A stretch of 64,000 bases of DNA from Cryptomeria japonica (GCF_030272615.1 NW_026728924.1:250001-314000); one strand, 5' to 3'. Shown: positions 21,940 through 33,069, counted from the first letter of the stretch. Notes: a model not told the origin generated them from the sequence alone. Translations and numbers: made by a program.

Positions 21940-23516
21940 ATCTATGCAGAAATAAAGTTTAATGATGGGATATAATTTAAAAATCACCTTTTTTATTCTA
22001 GCCACTCTTTTGGCAAGTCACTTTTTGCTAGATCGATGGACGTCCTTTTTGAAAAGAAGGGTCACTTCTCGTACGTGTTGTGATACCCAAATTGCCGGTT
22101 TTGATTTCACCCACCTAGTTTCTATTACGAAGCTCACAGTGGTGAACATGGGGGGGACTTAATCCAAGTTGAATTTGATATTTGTGAGGAATTCAAATGC
22201 AAGCCAAGGCTTTGGCAGAATGTGATCAAGGGGAATTTAGATAGTTATGTGGAGTGTACACATGCTTTCAAACCCAAGGCTTTCAAAATGCTTCGTGGAG
22301 GCCTAACAAAAGGGTGAGTTGCAGATTGACAAAGTCACCTTAAAAGTATCACTAGAGTTGATTGTGGCTATTACTGGGCTCTTGTAGGACATTACTTTTC
22401 CCAAGAAGCCAAAGGGTTCATACAAGAAATAACTCAAGGAGCTCTTCAAGGATGGTGAAGATGTGTCCAAATTGCAGAGCGCTTACAATAGAGAAGAGCT
22501 CCCTAGTAAATGGAAGGACATGACCCTTCTTTTAATGGAATCCTTTCCTCCTGATGACCATTACAAAAAAAATCACACATAGGTCTTCCCCATGCTTAGC
22601 CACCCGAGGTATGGTACCTACATGAACTTTTCTTATTGGGTTTGCTCGTCTGTATCCCATTTTATAGCTAGGGCTAAGGCCAAAAAATGCCTACCCCTTC
22701 ATCAAAGTTTAATCCTAAAGCTTTATAATTTTAATCTTGCTTTAACCCCTTCGAGTGAGTCCCCTTCTATTACTCTTTGTTCCCCTACCAGACCCAAATT
22801 TGTTTATTGAAATCTATGGGACCCCTATGGCTAAAACATCCTCATCTATTTGGTCCTCCTATAAGCCCAAATTCATCCCTACCTATTTTAACCCTAGCAA
22901 AGAGGTGAAGCAAAGGCCTTCTACCTCACCCCCCAAGAAAGTGGAGCTGATGGAGCCTAATGAAGAGGAGGAGGGGGAGGAATTTGATTCCTCTTTTGAT
23001 TTAGATTCTGAATGGTCTCCCACTACCTTTGAGGAAGTAACCCCAATTCCATAGAATCAAGAGACCTCAGATCCTCAAAAACCCTAATTTAAGGTTGAGT
23101 CTACAATTATTAAATTGGAGGAGAATGTAGAGAGACAAGAAATGATTATTAGATGACTCCTCTCTCAGTTTGATGTGGCAATCAAAAAAATAAACAGATT
23201 GGAAGTGCTAGCTAAGGTAGAGGCAGTGGAGGACAAGTGGGTCATGGACTTCAAAGATGAATAGCTATTGGAAGTGGCAAGTGATATGATCAGGAAGCTA
23301 GAGAATTGGGAGAAAATGGAGGGGAGATTGAACAAGTTGTCTAAGAAGGTGACACAAGAAAAAGAGAATAAGATAGTTCAAGAGGTGAAAGAGAAACATG
23401 AGCTCCTATTGGGCAAGGTTAAGGAAATGGACAAACAAAGTCAAGAAATGGTGGTGAAAAACTCTGCCTCCCTCATTGGAGAAGTTGTTATATGCCTGGA
23501 AAGTGTAAACAATTGA
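21940..23516 (+). pseudogene. Third LINE ORF (ORF3), unknown function, copy A
   Basis: About 520 codons in several frames, directly after RNase H. The N-terminal block has HGGDLIQVEFDI and VDCGYYWALVGHYF. A middle block (PRYGTYMNFSYWVC, then LHQSLILKLYNFNLAL, 22592-22800) aligns with LINE C. Next is an acidic linker (PNEEEEGEEFD, 22950-22990). The C-terminal 23268-23516 is Lys/Glu-rich with heptad-like spacing (IRKLENWEKMEGRLNKLSKK) and looks like a coiled coil. I know no standard plant LINE protein in this position. It could be an element-encoded accessory protein or captured host sequence. Confidence 0.5.
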
Positions 23517-23980
23517 GTTATTTACATTGCTCTTATTTATTGAAAGTTAACTTGGTTGTAGAAATTGATATTTGAAGCTAGTTCTATGCAATAAAGTTTT
23601 GTGAAAAAAAAGATGAATTGGTAAAATAATTTGATCATGATGGCATGTTTTCTTGTCTTGTTTGGTAGATGAGTATGGTAATTGTTGTTTACCTCTTTTA
23701 ATGCTTTAATTTGGTGTAATGAAAAGAAGAAAATTCTTGTTTTTCTGCTATGATTGTGGATAATTCCTAGAATATTTTAAGAAGTGTATGGTTTTAGATG
23801 TAGCTTGCCAATGGATAATGACATTCGTAAAGGTTTTAGCAATAATGTTTCATTTATTTATGGAAGGATTCATATGTGCAAATTGATAATTGTTAATTGA
23901 GTTTCAGGGCTAATACATGTTGCATGATTTCCACTTAGCCTTACGACTTCTAGGAGTAAGTCGAAGCCTATGGGGGAGAA
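23517..23980 (+). mobile_element. Internal 3' end preceding a long LTR
   Basis: Non-coding. Its last bases, CCTATGGGGGAGAA (23967-23980), form a polypurine tract next to a TGTAG start at 23981. The corresponding element body is not present; LINE sequence lies immediately to the left. Confidence 0.4.
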
Positions 23981-24197
23981 TGTAGTGCCCCTACCCTAGT
24001 CAGCTTGTAAAACCAGTTTGACCTTGGTTGACTTTTTATGTGGCATTCTTGAATGGTTGATTTACGGTGATGTAATGTTGTTGTCAGATATTATGATTAT
24101 TGTGCGTACCTGTTAATGTGCTTTCGCATCGATTCTTATGTAAGTTTAATATTTTCCCTAATTCTTGTTATTGATCTTGAGCTAACACCTTCATTAA

Positions 24198-24198
<1 letters not shown>

Positions 24199-24286
<88 letters not shown>
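24199..24286 (+). repeat. (TA)n-(TG)n microsatellite
   Basis: About 10 TA units pass directly into about 35 TG units (24217-24286), then a short interrupted tail. The His/Thr or Val/Cys-only translations across it are artefacts. Confidence 0.97.
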
Positions 24287-24288
<2 letters not shown>

Positions 24289-25926
24289 TGTGTGACTCTT
24301 GGTTGCAGGAGATTGCAGGTACAATACCGTCGTGGTGCAAGGTTCGTCTTCACCTGGATTCGTAGGGTTGAGTATACCTCTTCCGCCCTTAGAATTTGGG
24401 TTAGGTGGTCGTAAAACCCTCATTTTACCCTAGTCATGCTCAAGTGAGTGTCACCTCTAGTCTTTCAATTTCCCTTTTCGTTTGGGTTTGCGGGTTGTGT
24501 ATTTGGTTGGCTTTCTTAGGTTGCGTGCCTTGCATGTGGTAAAAACTGAGTATTTTATCCTAAGTGTTTAATTTGATTTAATGTGTTCATTTACGCATTA
24601 GTAATTGAGGAATTTAAAATAAATAGGTTTCTTTTATGTGATTAATCATTAATTAAAAAGATCGCTCTATTTATGTTTGTAGCAAGTTTAATTTAATGGT
24701 TAAATTAAAATCGTGAATTTATTTAGTTTATGCATTTTGAAAAGTAAAGATTTAAAGTTATTCGAAATAGAAATAATTTAATCCCTTTTTGATTTTTGGA
24801 ATAGAAAGGTTAATTTTAATTATTTAAGAAAATCATTTTTTATTAAAAAAGCAAGTTTAATATATATATTTTTGATATAGTGTGAAAGATTGATTTTGAG
24901 AATTTAATTTAATTAAAATATTTTACCCTTTAATATTGTGAAATATAAATGTTAGCTTTGTTAATATTGAGAAAATTAAAATTAAATGAGAGAGAAGCAT
25001 TTTAATTTTAATTAAAAAAGCAAGTTAGATTATTTGAATAGTTGAAAAGAATGATTTTTCATTTTTTTATTTAAAAAGTGTTTAAATTCAAAAATAGGAG
25101 ATTAGGTCAAATTTCATTCCATTTAACCTAGGTTGGAAAATATTTTTAGGGTTGTTGATTTTTTTGGGGGGGAAAATATTTTTGGATGGAGAAAATTGGG
25201 GATTTTGGGAAGGAAGGATTTCTACAGCTGCAGGTTGGGTTCTTCTTCAAAATCTTGCCAGGAATGCTAAAAGAGGTAGGAATCTTGTTTACCTTTTTAT
25301 TTCGTTGTTAAATCAAAAAAATTGTGTTTGGTTGTTCTTCATAAAATTCTGGTTTAAAAATCCATGAATGTTCTCAGATTTGAGTTTTAGCTTTGGAAAA
25401 AAATTGGTTTGCATTCTTTTGTATTGTGAAAAGATTGTTAAATTAGTTGGATTTCATGCTTGTAGATTAAGTAGATTCACTAATTCTACCCCGAGAGGGG
25501 GTTATGCTGGCAAAATTTTGCCAGAATGGGTTGCCTGGGAATGAAAATGTTTGTTTAAGATTGGTTGAATCCATTCTCTATTTGTCTTAGAAAATTTTTG
25601 AGTCTATTTTTTGGGGGTTTTGTTTCAGATTATCGGAATGCATTCATATGTCTGAGGGCTTGATAATGAGATTTATTTCTCAGAGATTTATGAGTCTGAG
25701 ACTACAGATTGGGGGTTTTTAGTTATTTTTATTTTATGGGTTTGTTGATTTAGTCTTAAAATCAATTTTGGAATTCTTGGTCATTCTGGAAAAAAAATAA
25801 AAATAACATTTTAGAAACTGTGAATGAAAGAAATTGGGGGTTTACGTCTTTGAAATTCATTTTATTTTATTAAATAAAATTTAAATTGAAATTTAATTAA
25901 AAAACAAAAATTTTGGGGTTTTTGAA

Positions 25927-25947
25927 GGGGGGGGGGGGGGGGGGGGG
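25927..25947 (+). repeat. Homopolymer of 21 G
   Basis: An uninterrupted G run at the left edge of a GC-rich island in otherwise AT-rich DNA. Confidence 0.95.
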
Positions 25948-26014
25948 AGTCGAAGCTCAACCCTCGCCCCTCCCCTTTCCACCTCCCGCAGAGCCGCAGT
26001 GGAAGCCTTTGTGC

Positions 26015-26208
26015 CCACCGCGGTGGCCGCAGAGCCCCTACGTCCGCTGTGTGGAGGCAGAGGGGCTGTGTCCACGTAAGTGGCCGCAGAGACCCTGCTC
26101 CACAAGGTGGAGGCCGAAAAGTCTGCGACCACCATGGTGGCCGCAGAGACCCCAACTCTACTGTGTGGAGGCCAAGGGTCTGCATCCACCGTGGTGGGCG
26201 TAGGCTCG
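26015..26208 (+). repeat. GC-rich 57-bp tandem repeat, about 3.4 units
   Basis: Units start at 26015, 26072, 26129 and 26186, exactly 57 bases apart. Most units open with a palindrome (CCACCGCGGTGG, CCACCATGGTGG) and contain GGCCGCAGAG and TGTGGAGGC. Because 57 is divisible by three, long open frames appear on both strands; I do not regard them as genes. Confidence 0.9.
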
Positions 26209-26543
26209 AAGACAAGGGCACAACCGCCCCACTCCCGTGGATGGGAGGTGGGCTCGCGGCCGCCCTTGTGTTTGTCACCCTTCGTTTTTTTTTAAATTAA
26301 TTTTTTTTTTAGTTTAAAAAAAATATATTAAATTTTAAATTAATATATTTTATTATTAGTAAACTTTAATTAATATATATTAATTATTAATTATTGATTA
26401 ATGTATATTTTAAATATATATTAATTTAGATAATTTCTATATTAATATATATTATTAATTATATATTAATTGTTGATCCCTTTATAGCGTATATTTTCAA
26501 TGAATAACAATTATTGTTCAGTCGTTAATTTTATTAAGTTAGG

Positions 26544-26570
26544 TATATATATATATATATATATATATAT
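26544..26570 (+). repeat. (TA)n microsatellite
   Basis: About 13 TA units inside a strongly AT-rich stretch. Confidence 0.95.
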
Positions 26571-27802
26571 GCTATTTAATATTTTCGGATGGTGTATTTG
26601 TTTTAAATACATGCAAGGGAATTTTATGTCATTGGGAAATGTTTACCCATTTTGATATTTCCTTTTAATGTAGATTTCCATTTTTGGAAAGGGTAAATTT
26701 GTGTTGCTAGAGAGGGGACTAGATTATTGTTCCAAACCAGTATGTCAATGATGTTTATCTAAAGATTAAATAACATATTTAGACGATTAATGCTTTACAT
26801 TCATGTGAACTTGGTTGAAAAACTCGTAATGATGTATTTATGTTATGTCTTGATGCATATGAGTGTAGTGAGTTAGAAAACCAAGAATGACCAGTACTTG
26901 GATGAGGTAGATAACCAAAAACAACTTAGATCATTTAGAAAACTTGATCAACCTTTAAATGTTTAAATCAATATGGAAAAAGATTGTATTTTCTGGTTAT
27001 TGCATTTGCAAGTTTTAATTTTTGTATTGACTTTTGTTTAAAGTAATGGCAAGGCCATGATATGTTTGGTTGGACCCTGTCATCTGATTGAATTGGGGTA
27101 CTTGCTTTTTCCCTCGGTCTCGTGTTTGACTGTTGTTTGTGATAGTGTTATAACTAGTCTTGTTCTTTATGTGGGTGTCGAGTATTGATTTGTGGTTGAC
27201 CATAGTGGGTCAGGTCTCTAGTTAGAGTACCGTCAGGCAGTGGACTATTGTATTTGCTTTTTATATGTTCAGTTGGATCCGTTTCTATGTAGGGATCATT
27301 TATGTTTTTATTGACCGAAGTGGTCGTTTGTATATTGGTTATGTTCACCTAAATGGTAGGATTGTAAATGATGTGAACCTTATGTATTCTTAACTTATTT
27401 AATAATCAGAGGGGTCTTGCAGTTGAGCAAACCCAGAGATGTACCCCACTAAGGGTGAACTCCGATACCATTTCGGTGTTATGTGATGCTTTTGTTCTTA
27501 TGTTTCATGTTTAGTGTTAGCATATATGGATGGCATTTTGATAGAATTTATAAGTGGATTAGATGAGATTTATCGTATATGCATGTATGCAGTCGTCTCT
27601 TAAATGCAAAAAATTGGGTCATGAAGGAATATATTCTGTTAATGATAATGAAAATAAGTATGCATGAAAATACCTCATTAATTATGATGAAATTATAGTG
27701 CATTTTGGAACAAGATGTATGGCATGTGTTTAATGTAAAATTTGAACATAATGAATGGTTAAAAATTATTGGATGAACTCGTCATATTCCCTAAATTGTA
27801 AT

Positions 27803-28335
27803 TCTAATGGATGAACTTCATTTTGTTATCTGTATTTTTAACCCCAATAAATGAACTTCATCTTATTAGCTATAATTTAACTATAATGGATGAACTCATT
27901 TGGTTATTTACATTTTTAACCTTAATAAATGAACTTCATCTTATTAGCTATATTTTAACTATAATGGATGAACACATTTGGTTATTTACATTTTAACCTT
28001 CATAAATGAACTTCATCTTATTAGCTATATTGTAACTATAATGGATGAACTCATTTGGTTGTTTACATTTTAACCTTAATAAATGAACTTCATTTTATTA
28101 GCTATATTTTAACTATAATGGATGAACTCATTTGGTTATTTACATTATAACCTTAATAAATGAGCTTCATCTTATTAGCTATATTTTAACTATAATGGAT
28201 GAACTCATTTGGTTATTTACATTTTAACCTTAATAAATGAACTTTATTTTATTAGCTATGTTTTAACTAAATTGGATGAACTCATCAATATATCCATATT
28301 TTAACCTTAATGGATGAATTCATATGTTATCTATG
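27803..28335 (+). repeat. 77-bp tandem repeat, six to seven units
   Basis: The phrase ATAATGGATGAAC(T/A)CATTTGG begins at 27884, 27961, 28038, 28115 and 28192, with a degenerate copy at about 28269 and a partial one at about 27805. The spacing is constant at 77 bases. Each unit also has AATAAATGAACTTCAT and TTATTAGCTATATTTTAAC. Confidence 0.92.
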
Positions 28336-28695
28336 TTTTAACTTTAATGGGTAAATATCCTCATGATAGACTCATCTTCAACCATAATGGATGAATGCAT
28401 CCTATTATTTATAAATTTTAATTATTGAGCAAATTATATCCATGTTTTAAGTAATAACATGTAATTAAGTTAACCTGCTTAATTGGATCAAATGACGTGA
28501 GTTGAGTTAGATGTTAAGTTACGTAATCACGTTGGGAAACTCCTTAGGTTTTGTTTAGTCTTCCGTTGTGTTATCTAAGCTTTTGATAACTCATTGTATC
28601 ATCATGTTGTGTCTTATTTATAAAAATATATATATTGCACTCCATTGTGTGTGTTTTAGCTTTATCCCTTCGAGGTTTCCTAGTGGGGCATTACA

Positions 28696-29150
28696 AAAGT
28701 CAAGAAGTGGTGGTGAAAAACTCTGCCTCCCTCAAAGACATACAAGATGACATTGATTGAAGGAGAGCCCAGCACAAGTGACATGTGCTATCTCCTTCTA
28801 CGACAATGGAATAGACACCCCAAATTCTGGTAACCCTAACTTTGTTAAAGATTCAAATAAGAAATTTTTCTCGTATGACAAAATCCTTAGTTTATGTAAG
28901 GATTGGAAGGAAGGCAATGCCTCTGCATAGCAGGCCATCTCTTTGTGCCTTTAGTGGTTGGCTATTTTTTGCTATTTTTTCTATGGTCTATGTTGCTGAC
29001 TCTATCTCTGGTTTAGTTAGTGGTTTTTTGTTGGTTTTGATTTGTTAGGTCCATTTTTTGGCTAGGTGCGCCTCTCTTATGCACCCTAGGTGACACCTTT
29101 GGTGTTTATGTAAAAATTTGTATTGTTATGGGCCTATCCTGATTTTATAT
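28696..29150 (+). mobile_element. LINE ORF3-type 3' fragment (LINE B)
   Basis: The first 39 bases repeat 23437-23475 of LINE A with one mismatch (translating as SQE.VVKNSASL). The rest is different and degraded, with one readable stretch at 28842-29048. Immediately after the long LTR, it looks like flanking LINE sequence into which that LTR element was inserted. Its 3' limit near TATTAATCAG (about 29150) is a guess. Confidence 0.45.
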
Positions 29151-29831
29151 TAATCAGAACATTATAAAATTATATATTTATTTTATATAATAAAATGTCT
29201 ATAATAATTTTTATTATTTATTTGATCCTCAGTATCCATTGTTTCTAATAGATTTGTCTCCATCCAAAATTACATTTGAAAAACACATACCTTTTGCATG
29301 GGTTAATATAAACAACATTATCAATGTGACATTTTGTATTGATTTTTAAAGCAATGCCTATATTGAAAATCATGCCAAAACAAAGATAATCCCTTCAATC
29401 TAATACATTTAGATCTAAATGATGAAAAAATAAGTGGAAACGAAAGTGTAACATTAATTTATTTAGACAAAAAACAAGTCGTATAATATATATTTTTATT
29501 TAATAACAAGTCATACATTATAAATCTTCACATGTAATTGGTGTAGGTGGAGGATCGCACTACTATCTATGCAATTTGGTATGGGGAGAGGATTGTTGGT
29601 ATATCCACATGTAGAAACCGAGGCAAAAATATCTCGTTACTCTCTGGGAAGAAAGGCTACCAGAGAAAATGTCGACACTTAAAAGAGGGTAATAGGAAAA
29701 CTACAAAAATTAGATGATGGAGAATAAACAAATTAGATCATCCTGAAAATATTGGTACACATTGTCGATGATAAGCAATAGGTTGTCCACTTCAAATAAG
29801 GGAACGCCTTTGGGTAAAAATCTCACACATC
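29151..29831. other. AT-rich interval, nothing recognised
   Basis: No open frame with a recognisable domain and no clear element end was found. Confidence 0.5.
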
Positions 29832-29980
29832 ATTTTTTTTTTGTTTATGAGTCACGGTTGAAGCGATATTTTTATCTTTTCCTTGGAGCTAAAAACCAGC
29901 TGAGTAGACTCGAACCCAATACCTCTCATGTAGGAGGCTTGCAACTAACTGCTACATTGTGGGGTCATCCCCACACTCAT
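29832..29980 (-). mobile_element. tRNA-derived SINE
   Basis: On the minus strand a GGGGATGACCCC start is followed by an A-box-like GTAGCAGTTAGTTGC, then a clear RNA polymerase III B box GGGTTCGAGTCT (29917-29906). The element closes in an A run that appears as ten T at 29833-29842 on the plus strand. Size and order fit a plant tRNA-derived SINE. Target duplications were not identified. Confidence 0.55.
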
Positions 29981-30578
29981 CAAATTTAAACCCTTATAGA
30001 AGTCATTCAAATTATTCAACTTCATAAAAACTTATTTTATTTCTACATATTTTTTATACAAATAATATTTATGCCAAAGTTGTTTCTTTATTCGAAATGT
30101 ATTAGATGACTTCCAAATTGATGACTCTTGTTCATGGAAAGGCGTGCAAGATGATTGCACAATTTTTTTGTTGTTTGACCTTCCATACATCTTTGGTGTA
30201 CCCATTACACACCAAGATGCAATTGCTAGTTTTAAACATATTAAATTATAAAAAAATATTATAATTATTTCATGTTCAAAATTCATATTCTATAATAATA
30301 AAAATATTTCGTAACAAGAATCTTTCATGATTTATTATAAATATCTACTTCATTTAGAAAGCATTGCATCATGGAGCCAATTGCTAAAGTGCGCTATATA
30401 GTTAGCTTGTTGTCCTATCATGCTCATTCAAACTTCAACTACCACCAACTAACAAATGGATGGTCCTAAGTGGTCCATATAAAATTTAGCTTAACATTCT
30501 AAGAACACTTCTCACTAGAAATGGTATTGTGAAAAAGTACATGATTCAAGTTACACCCTTAACCTTAACCTTAAATTA

Positions 30579-30646
30579 TTGATTAATAAATATCTATTTC
30601 ATAATAAATTGTTGATTAATAAATATCTATTTCATAATAAATTGTT
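30579..30646 (+). repeat. Tandem duplication, 33-bp period
   Basis: TTGATTAATAAATATC begins at 30579 and 30612; the full 33-base unit is repeated. Confidence 0.85.
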
Positions 30647-30677
30647 GAATATCTTGTTAAAGCGCACCAATAACAAT

Positions 30678-30737
30678 AACTATTGTACCACTTATTAAAA
30701 CTTGAACAACTATTGTACCACTTATTAAAACTTCAAC
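30678..30737 (+). repeat. Tandem duplication, 30-bp period
   Basis: AACTATTGTACCACTTATTA begins at 30678 and 30708; the second copy ends in TTCAAC instead of TTGAAC. Confidence 0.85.
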
Positions 30738-30859
30738 TATTATATTACGATGATTGTTCTAGTGAGCTTGTTAGGGCTTTTTTTGGTGATCTGAAAAAAA
30801 AATTGGATCAGGCGTAGAAAAGATTTAAGAGAAAATGCTTGCGGACAAAATAAAAGGGC

Positions 30860-31029
30860 GTAACGTTTTGTAAAAGGCGAGAATAGCGTGTTGTGGGATG
30901 TCCAATGGGCCTCACTTTCTTCTTTCTCATCAGATGGGCGAAGAAAGAAAGGCACCCACTGCACATCGCACAACAGGAGAGCTCCGCTGCCTTCTTCATC
31001 AGTTATGGTTGTCTTTTACAAAACGTTAC
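30860..31029. repeat. Foldback (imperfect hairpin) with 16-bp perfect outer arms
   Basis: GTAACGTTTTGTAAAA (30860-30875) is exactly complementary to TTTTACAAAACGTTAC (31014-31029). Inside, 30889-30935 pairs imperfectly with 30938-30975 (TGTTGTG/CACAACA at the base, TTTCTTC/GAAGAAA near the loop). The right side has about 25 extra bases, 30976-31013, between inner and outer stems. It may be a small foldback element or a small-RNA precursor. The overlapping short open frames are by-products of the inverted repeat. Confidence 0.75.
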
Positions 31030-31054
31030 CACTCTATTACTTTGTCCATTTCCT

Positions 31055-31320
31055 TCAATTGGATTCACACTCTGACATGGAAGTGGCTTCTCTCCCTCTG
31101 TTTGAACTCATTACAGTGGGCGATCGACTCGATGACACCCTTTTTCTGCAAATAGGACAACTACTGTGGGATTGCAACCACATATTTATGCACTGTATAT
31201 GAATGCTGCGATTACAGTTGGGCAAAACCCTAAATTTTTCATTCTCTTCAAAATTAGGGAGGCACACTACAGCGAGACACACTCCACAATCGAGATGTTC
31301 ATTCTAGGAATTATTACCTA
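31055..31320 (-). pseudogene. RING-H2 (ATL-like) zinc-finger fragment
   Basis: The minus strand encodes NFEENEKFRVLPNC, HIQCINMWL and SSCPICR, the core of a plant ATL-type RING-H2 E3 ligase. Cys6-x10-Cys7-x2-Cys8 spacing and the conserved Trp are present. Two defects are visible: the first zinc-binding His after PNC is Arg (PNCNRS), and a five-residue duplication (VCLAV/VCL) widens the first Cys pair region. An in-frame TAG sits just upstream, and no membrane segment or GLD motif is visible, so only the RING part survives. Its stop is at 31055, next to the foldback. Confidence 0.7.
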
Positions 31321-31329
31321 GGCAAGGTC

Positions 31330-31779
31330 ATAGAAAATATAGACTTTCTTTCTCTTCTTCAGGGTTAGGACGTTGATTAAGCATTCAACTTCAAATTTGA
31401 GAAACGATTTTCCTCTATTTAAATTACAAGTTATATTCAAATTATTTTATTTACTTAATAGTTATATTAAGCTATTGTAGAATTATTTAGGGATTATTTT
31501 CTTTATATTTTATTTTATTTTATTTACTTTATAGTTATTTTTATTTTATTTACTTTATAGTGTTTTTTCATAAATATATATCAGCTCTTTGAAAGTTTTT
31601 GTTAACACATTCATGTTATTATATTCCATGCCTTTGCTGCCATTGTATTTCCACCTCTTGATATAATAAATGCACCTTCAGCCAGTACATATTTCTCTCC
31701 ATATTAGCAAGAGTTCTACTACTGTAGGGTATTTGGTTTTCTTTGTTTTGTGGGACTCCATACCATAAGGAGACAAACC
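31330..31779. other. AT-rich interval, nothing recognised
   Basis: It contains simple T/A-rich sequence (31490-31560) and no supported gene. Confidence 0.5.
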
Positions 31780-32500
31780 CCCACCATGTCCTTGTGGCAT
31801 TGTATGCATTGCATCTTCATCATCTATAACCACTCTTTAAGGAAATAATCTGCCAACCATTCAAATGTAGGATACACCTCCTTAATCTCTAGACCTTTTG
31901 CATTTTGTTTCTTATATCCTCCTATGCCTATAGGGCTCCAATTTCACAGCAGTGTTTGTTGCCCTTCATCAATGGTGATTTGCTCCAACACAAAAAACAT
32001 TGGTCTGTCCTTTATTTGTATTTAATCAACATATAACTACAGTAGGAAAACTATCCACTCATAGTCCATACCTATTGCAACTTGCTCCATGTTTGCATGC
32101 AGTTTCCACTACAATCTGGAAATACCTCATTTTATCATAGGGGTAATAGCTCAGTGTTGTTCTTGACCAAAGCCGTAAGGTATGGATCTTCCTCCTTGCA
32201 TCAACATGGCTCCTATGACCATGATAACTTTGTTTCAATCTGAAATGTAAACGGCAAATTAGGTGTTGCTAACAGTGGTGCGTTGCATATCTTCCTCATC
32301 AGTTCTTCTAAAACATTTTTACGCTTAACCCCAAACAAACGGCCTAATGCTTGGTTGCAAGGCATAAAGAAATGTTGCCATTTCATAGATACAACAACAC
32401 ATATAAAATGCCTTATTTCCATAACAATGGCCAGCATTGTCCACTTCAATATGGCCTCTATCTTGGTTGGAATTCTCGATGCACCTCCTACCACAAAATC
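31780..32500 (-). pseudogene. Ty3/Gypsy reverse transcriptase/RNase H remnant
   Basis: The minus-strand frame 32494-32213 reads RIPTKIEAILKWTML, MEIRHFICVV, then NAPLLATPNLPFTFQIET. This matches the stretch after the catalytic centre in Gypsy RT (P.KIEAI..WP, V.E.RSFLG, APVLALPDF..PF.IETDAS) leading into RNase H. Lower coordinates continue with a degraded RNase H-like GAMLMQGGRSIPYG and several stops. The catalytic YVDD part is not visible. Confidence 0.5.
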
Positions 32501-33069
32501 TAGATATATGAGTAATTGTTGGAAAAAAAAACTTTCAAATTAACAAGTGTTCATTTTTTTACAAAGCCTTGGATAATTTAAATGATGCAACCGCTCTCAC
32601 AGGTGCATTTAAAAAAGAGGATATCATCTAAGTAGACAATTACAAATGATTCCTGATAGGACACAAAATATTATTCATCAACCTCAAGATAGACAATTAA
32701 ATATTGGAATGCAGAAAATTGAAATAAATGCAAAGATTTATTAACTTATAAGATCTGTATGAGATTAATGAGATTGAAGAATTTTTATGTATTTGTTCTC
32801 TGTGTTGGGTTCGAACTTCTCTTCCCACAAGCAAATCTTGAATATGCATATATACACTTGTTTGTAATCAACCTATTGATGTCTAAAGTTGAGCTAAGCC
32901 TGTGTATCAAATAAATGAATAATCAGATATCTGCATCATATTAAAATAAGTCTTATGGTTAGTTACAACTGAAGCAGTTATAACTTCTTTATTTGCTGAG
33001 ATTAAGTAATCTATTTGTTAGTGGGACAGTTATAACTAGTCACCGATTTGTGGAGGTTATGCTTGATGG
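32501..33069. other. No gene recognised
   Basis: AT-rich sequence between the Gypsy fragment and the next protein-like stretch. Neither strand shows a motif. Confidence 0.45.

Larger units (their letters stand above)
20040..23516 (+). mobile_element. 5'-truncated plant L1-type LINE (LINE A) with extra 3' ORF
   Basis: It begins inside the C-terminal part of ORF2 and runs through zf-RVT and RNase H, then an additional ORF that is also found after RNase H in LINE C. ORF1, endonuclease and the catalytic part of RT are missing, as is usual for LINEs that lose their 5' end. Many frameshifts and stops. The 3' limit is unclear: the coding match to sequence at 28696 ends at 23475, while an AATAAA followed by a short A run lies at 23591-23612. 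Confidence 0.65.
23981..28695 (+). repeat. Candidate very long LTR (4.7 kb)
   Basis: It starts TGTAGTGCCCC after a purine tract and ends GGGGCATTACA, giving an 11-base terminal inverted repeat with one mismatch and the TG...CA ends of an LTR. LINE-like sequence begins exactly at the next base. Inside are microsatellites, a 21-G run, a 57-bp GC-rich repeat and a 77-bp repeat (separate entries), and no gene. At 4715 bp it would be exceptionally long, but such lengths are known for some plant Gypsy groups. No second copy lies in the window, so the call rests on its ends. Confidence 0.5.

Noticed and set aside
24136-24423. Open frames of alternating His/Thr or Val/Cys
   Set aside because: They are translations of the TG microsatellite and have no independent coding evidence.
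25862-26300. Six overlapping open frames on both strands in the GC-rich island
   Set aside because: The 57-bp repeat is a multiple of three and GC-rich, so stops are rare in all frames; no domain appears in any of them.
30740-31202. Several short open frames on both strands
   Set aside because: They arise from the inverted repeat and share the same DNA; no domain recognised.
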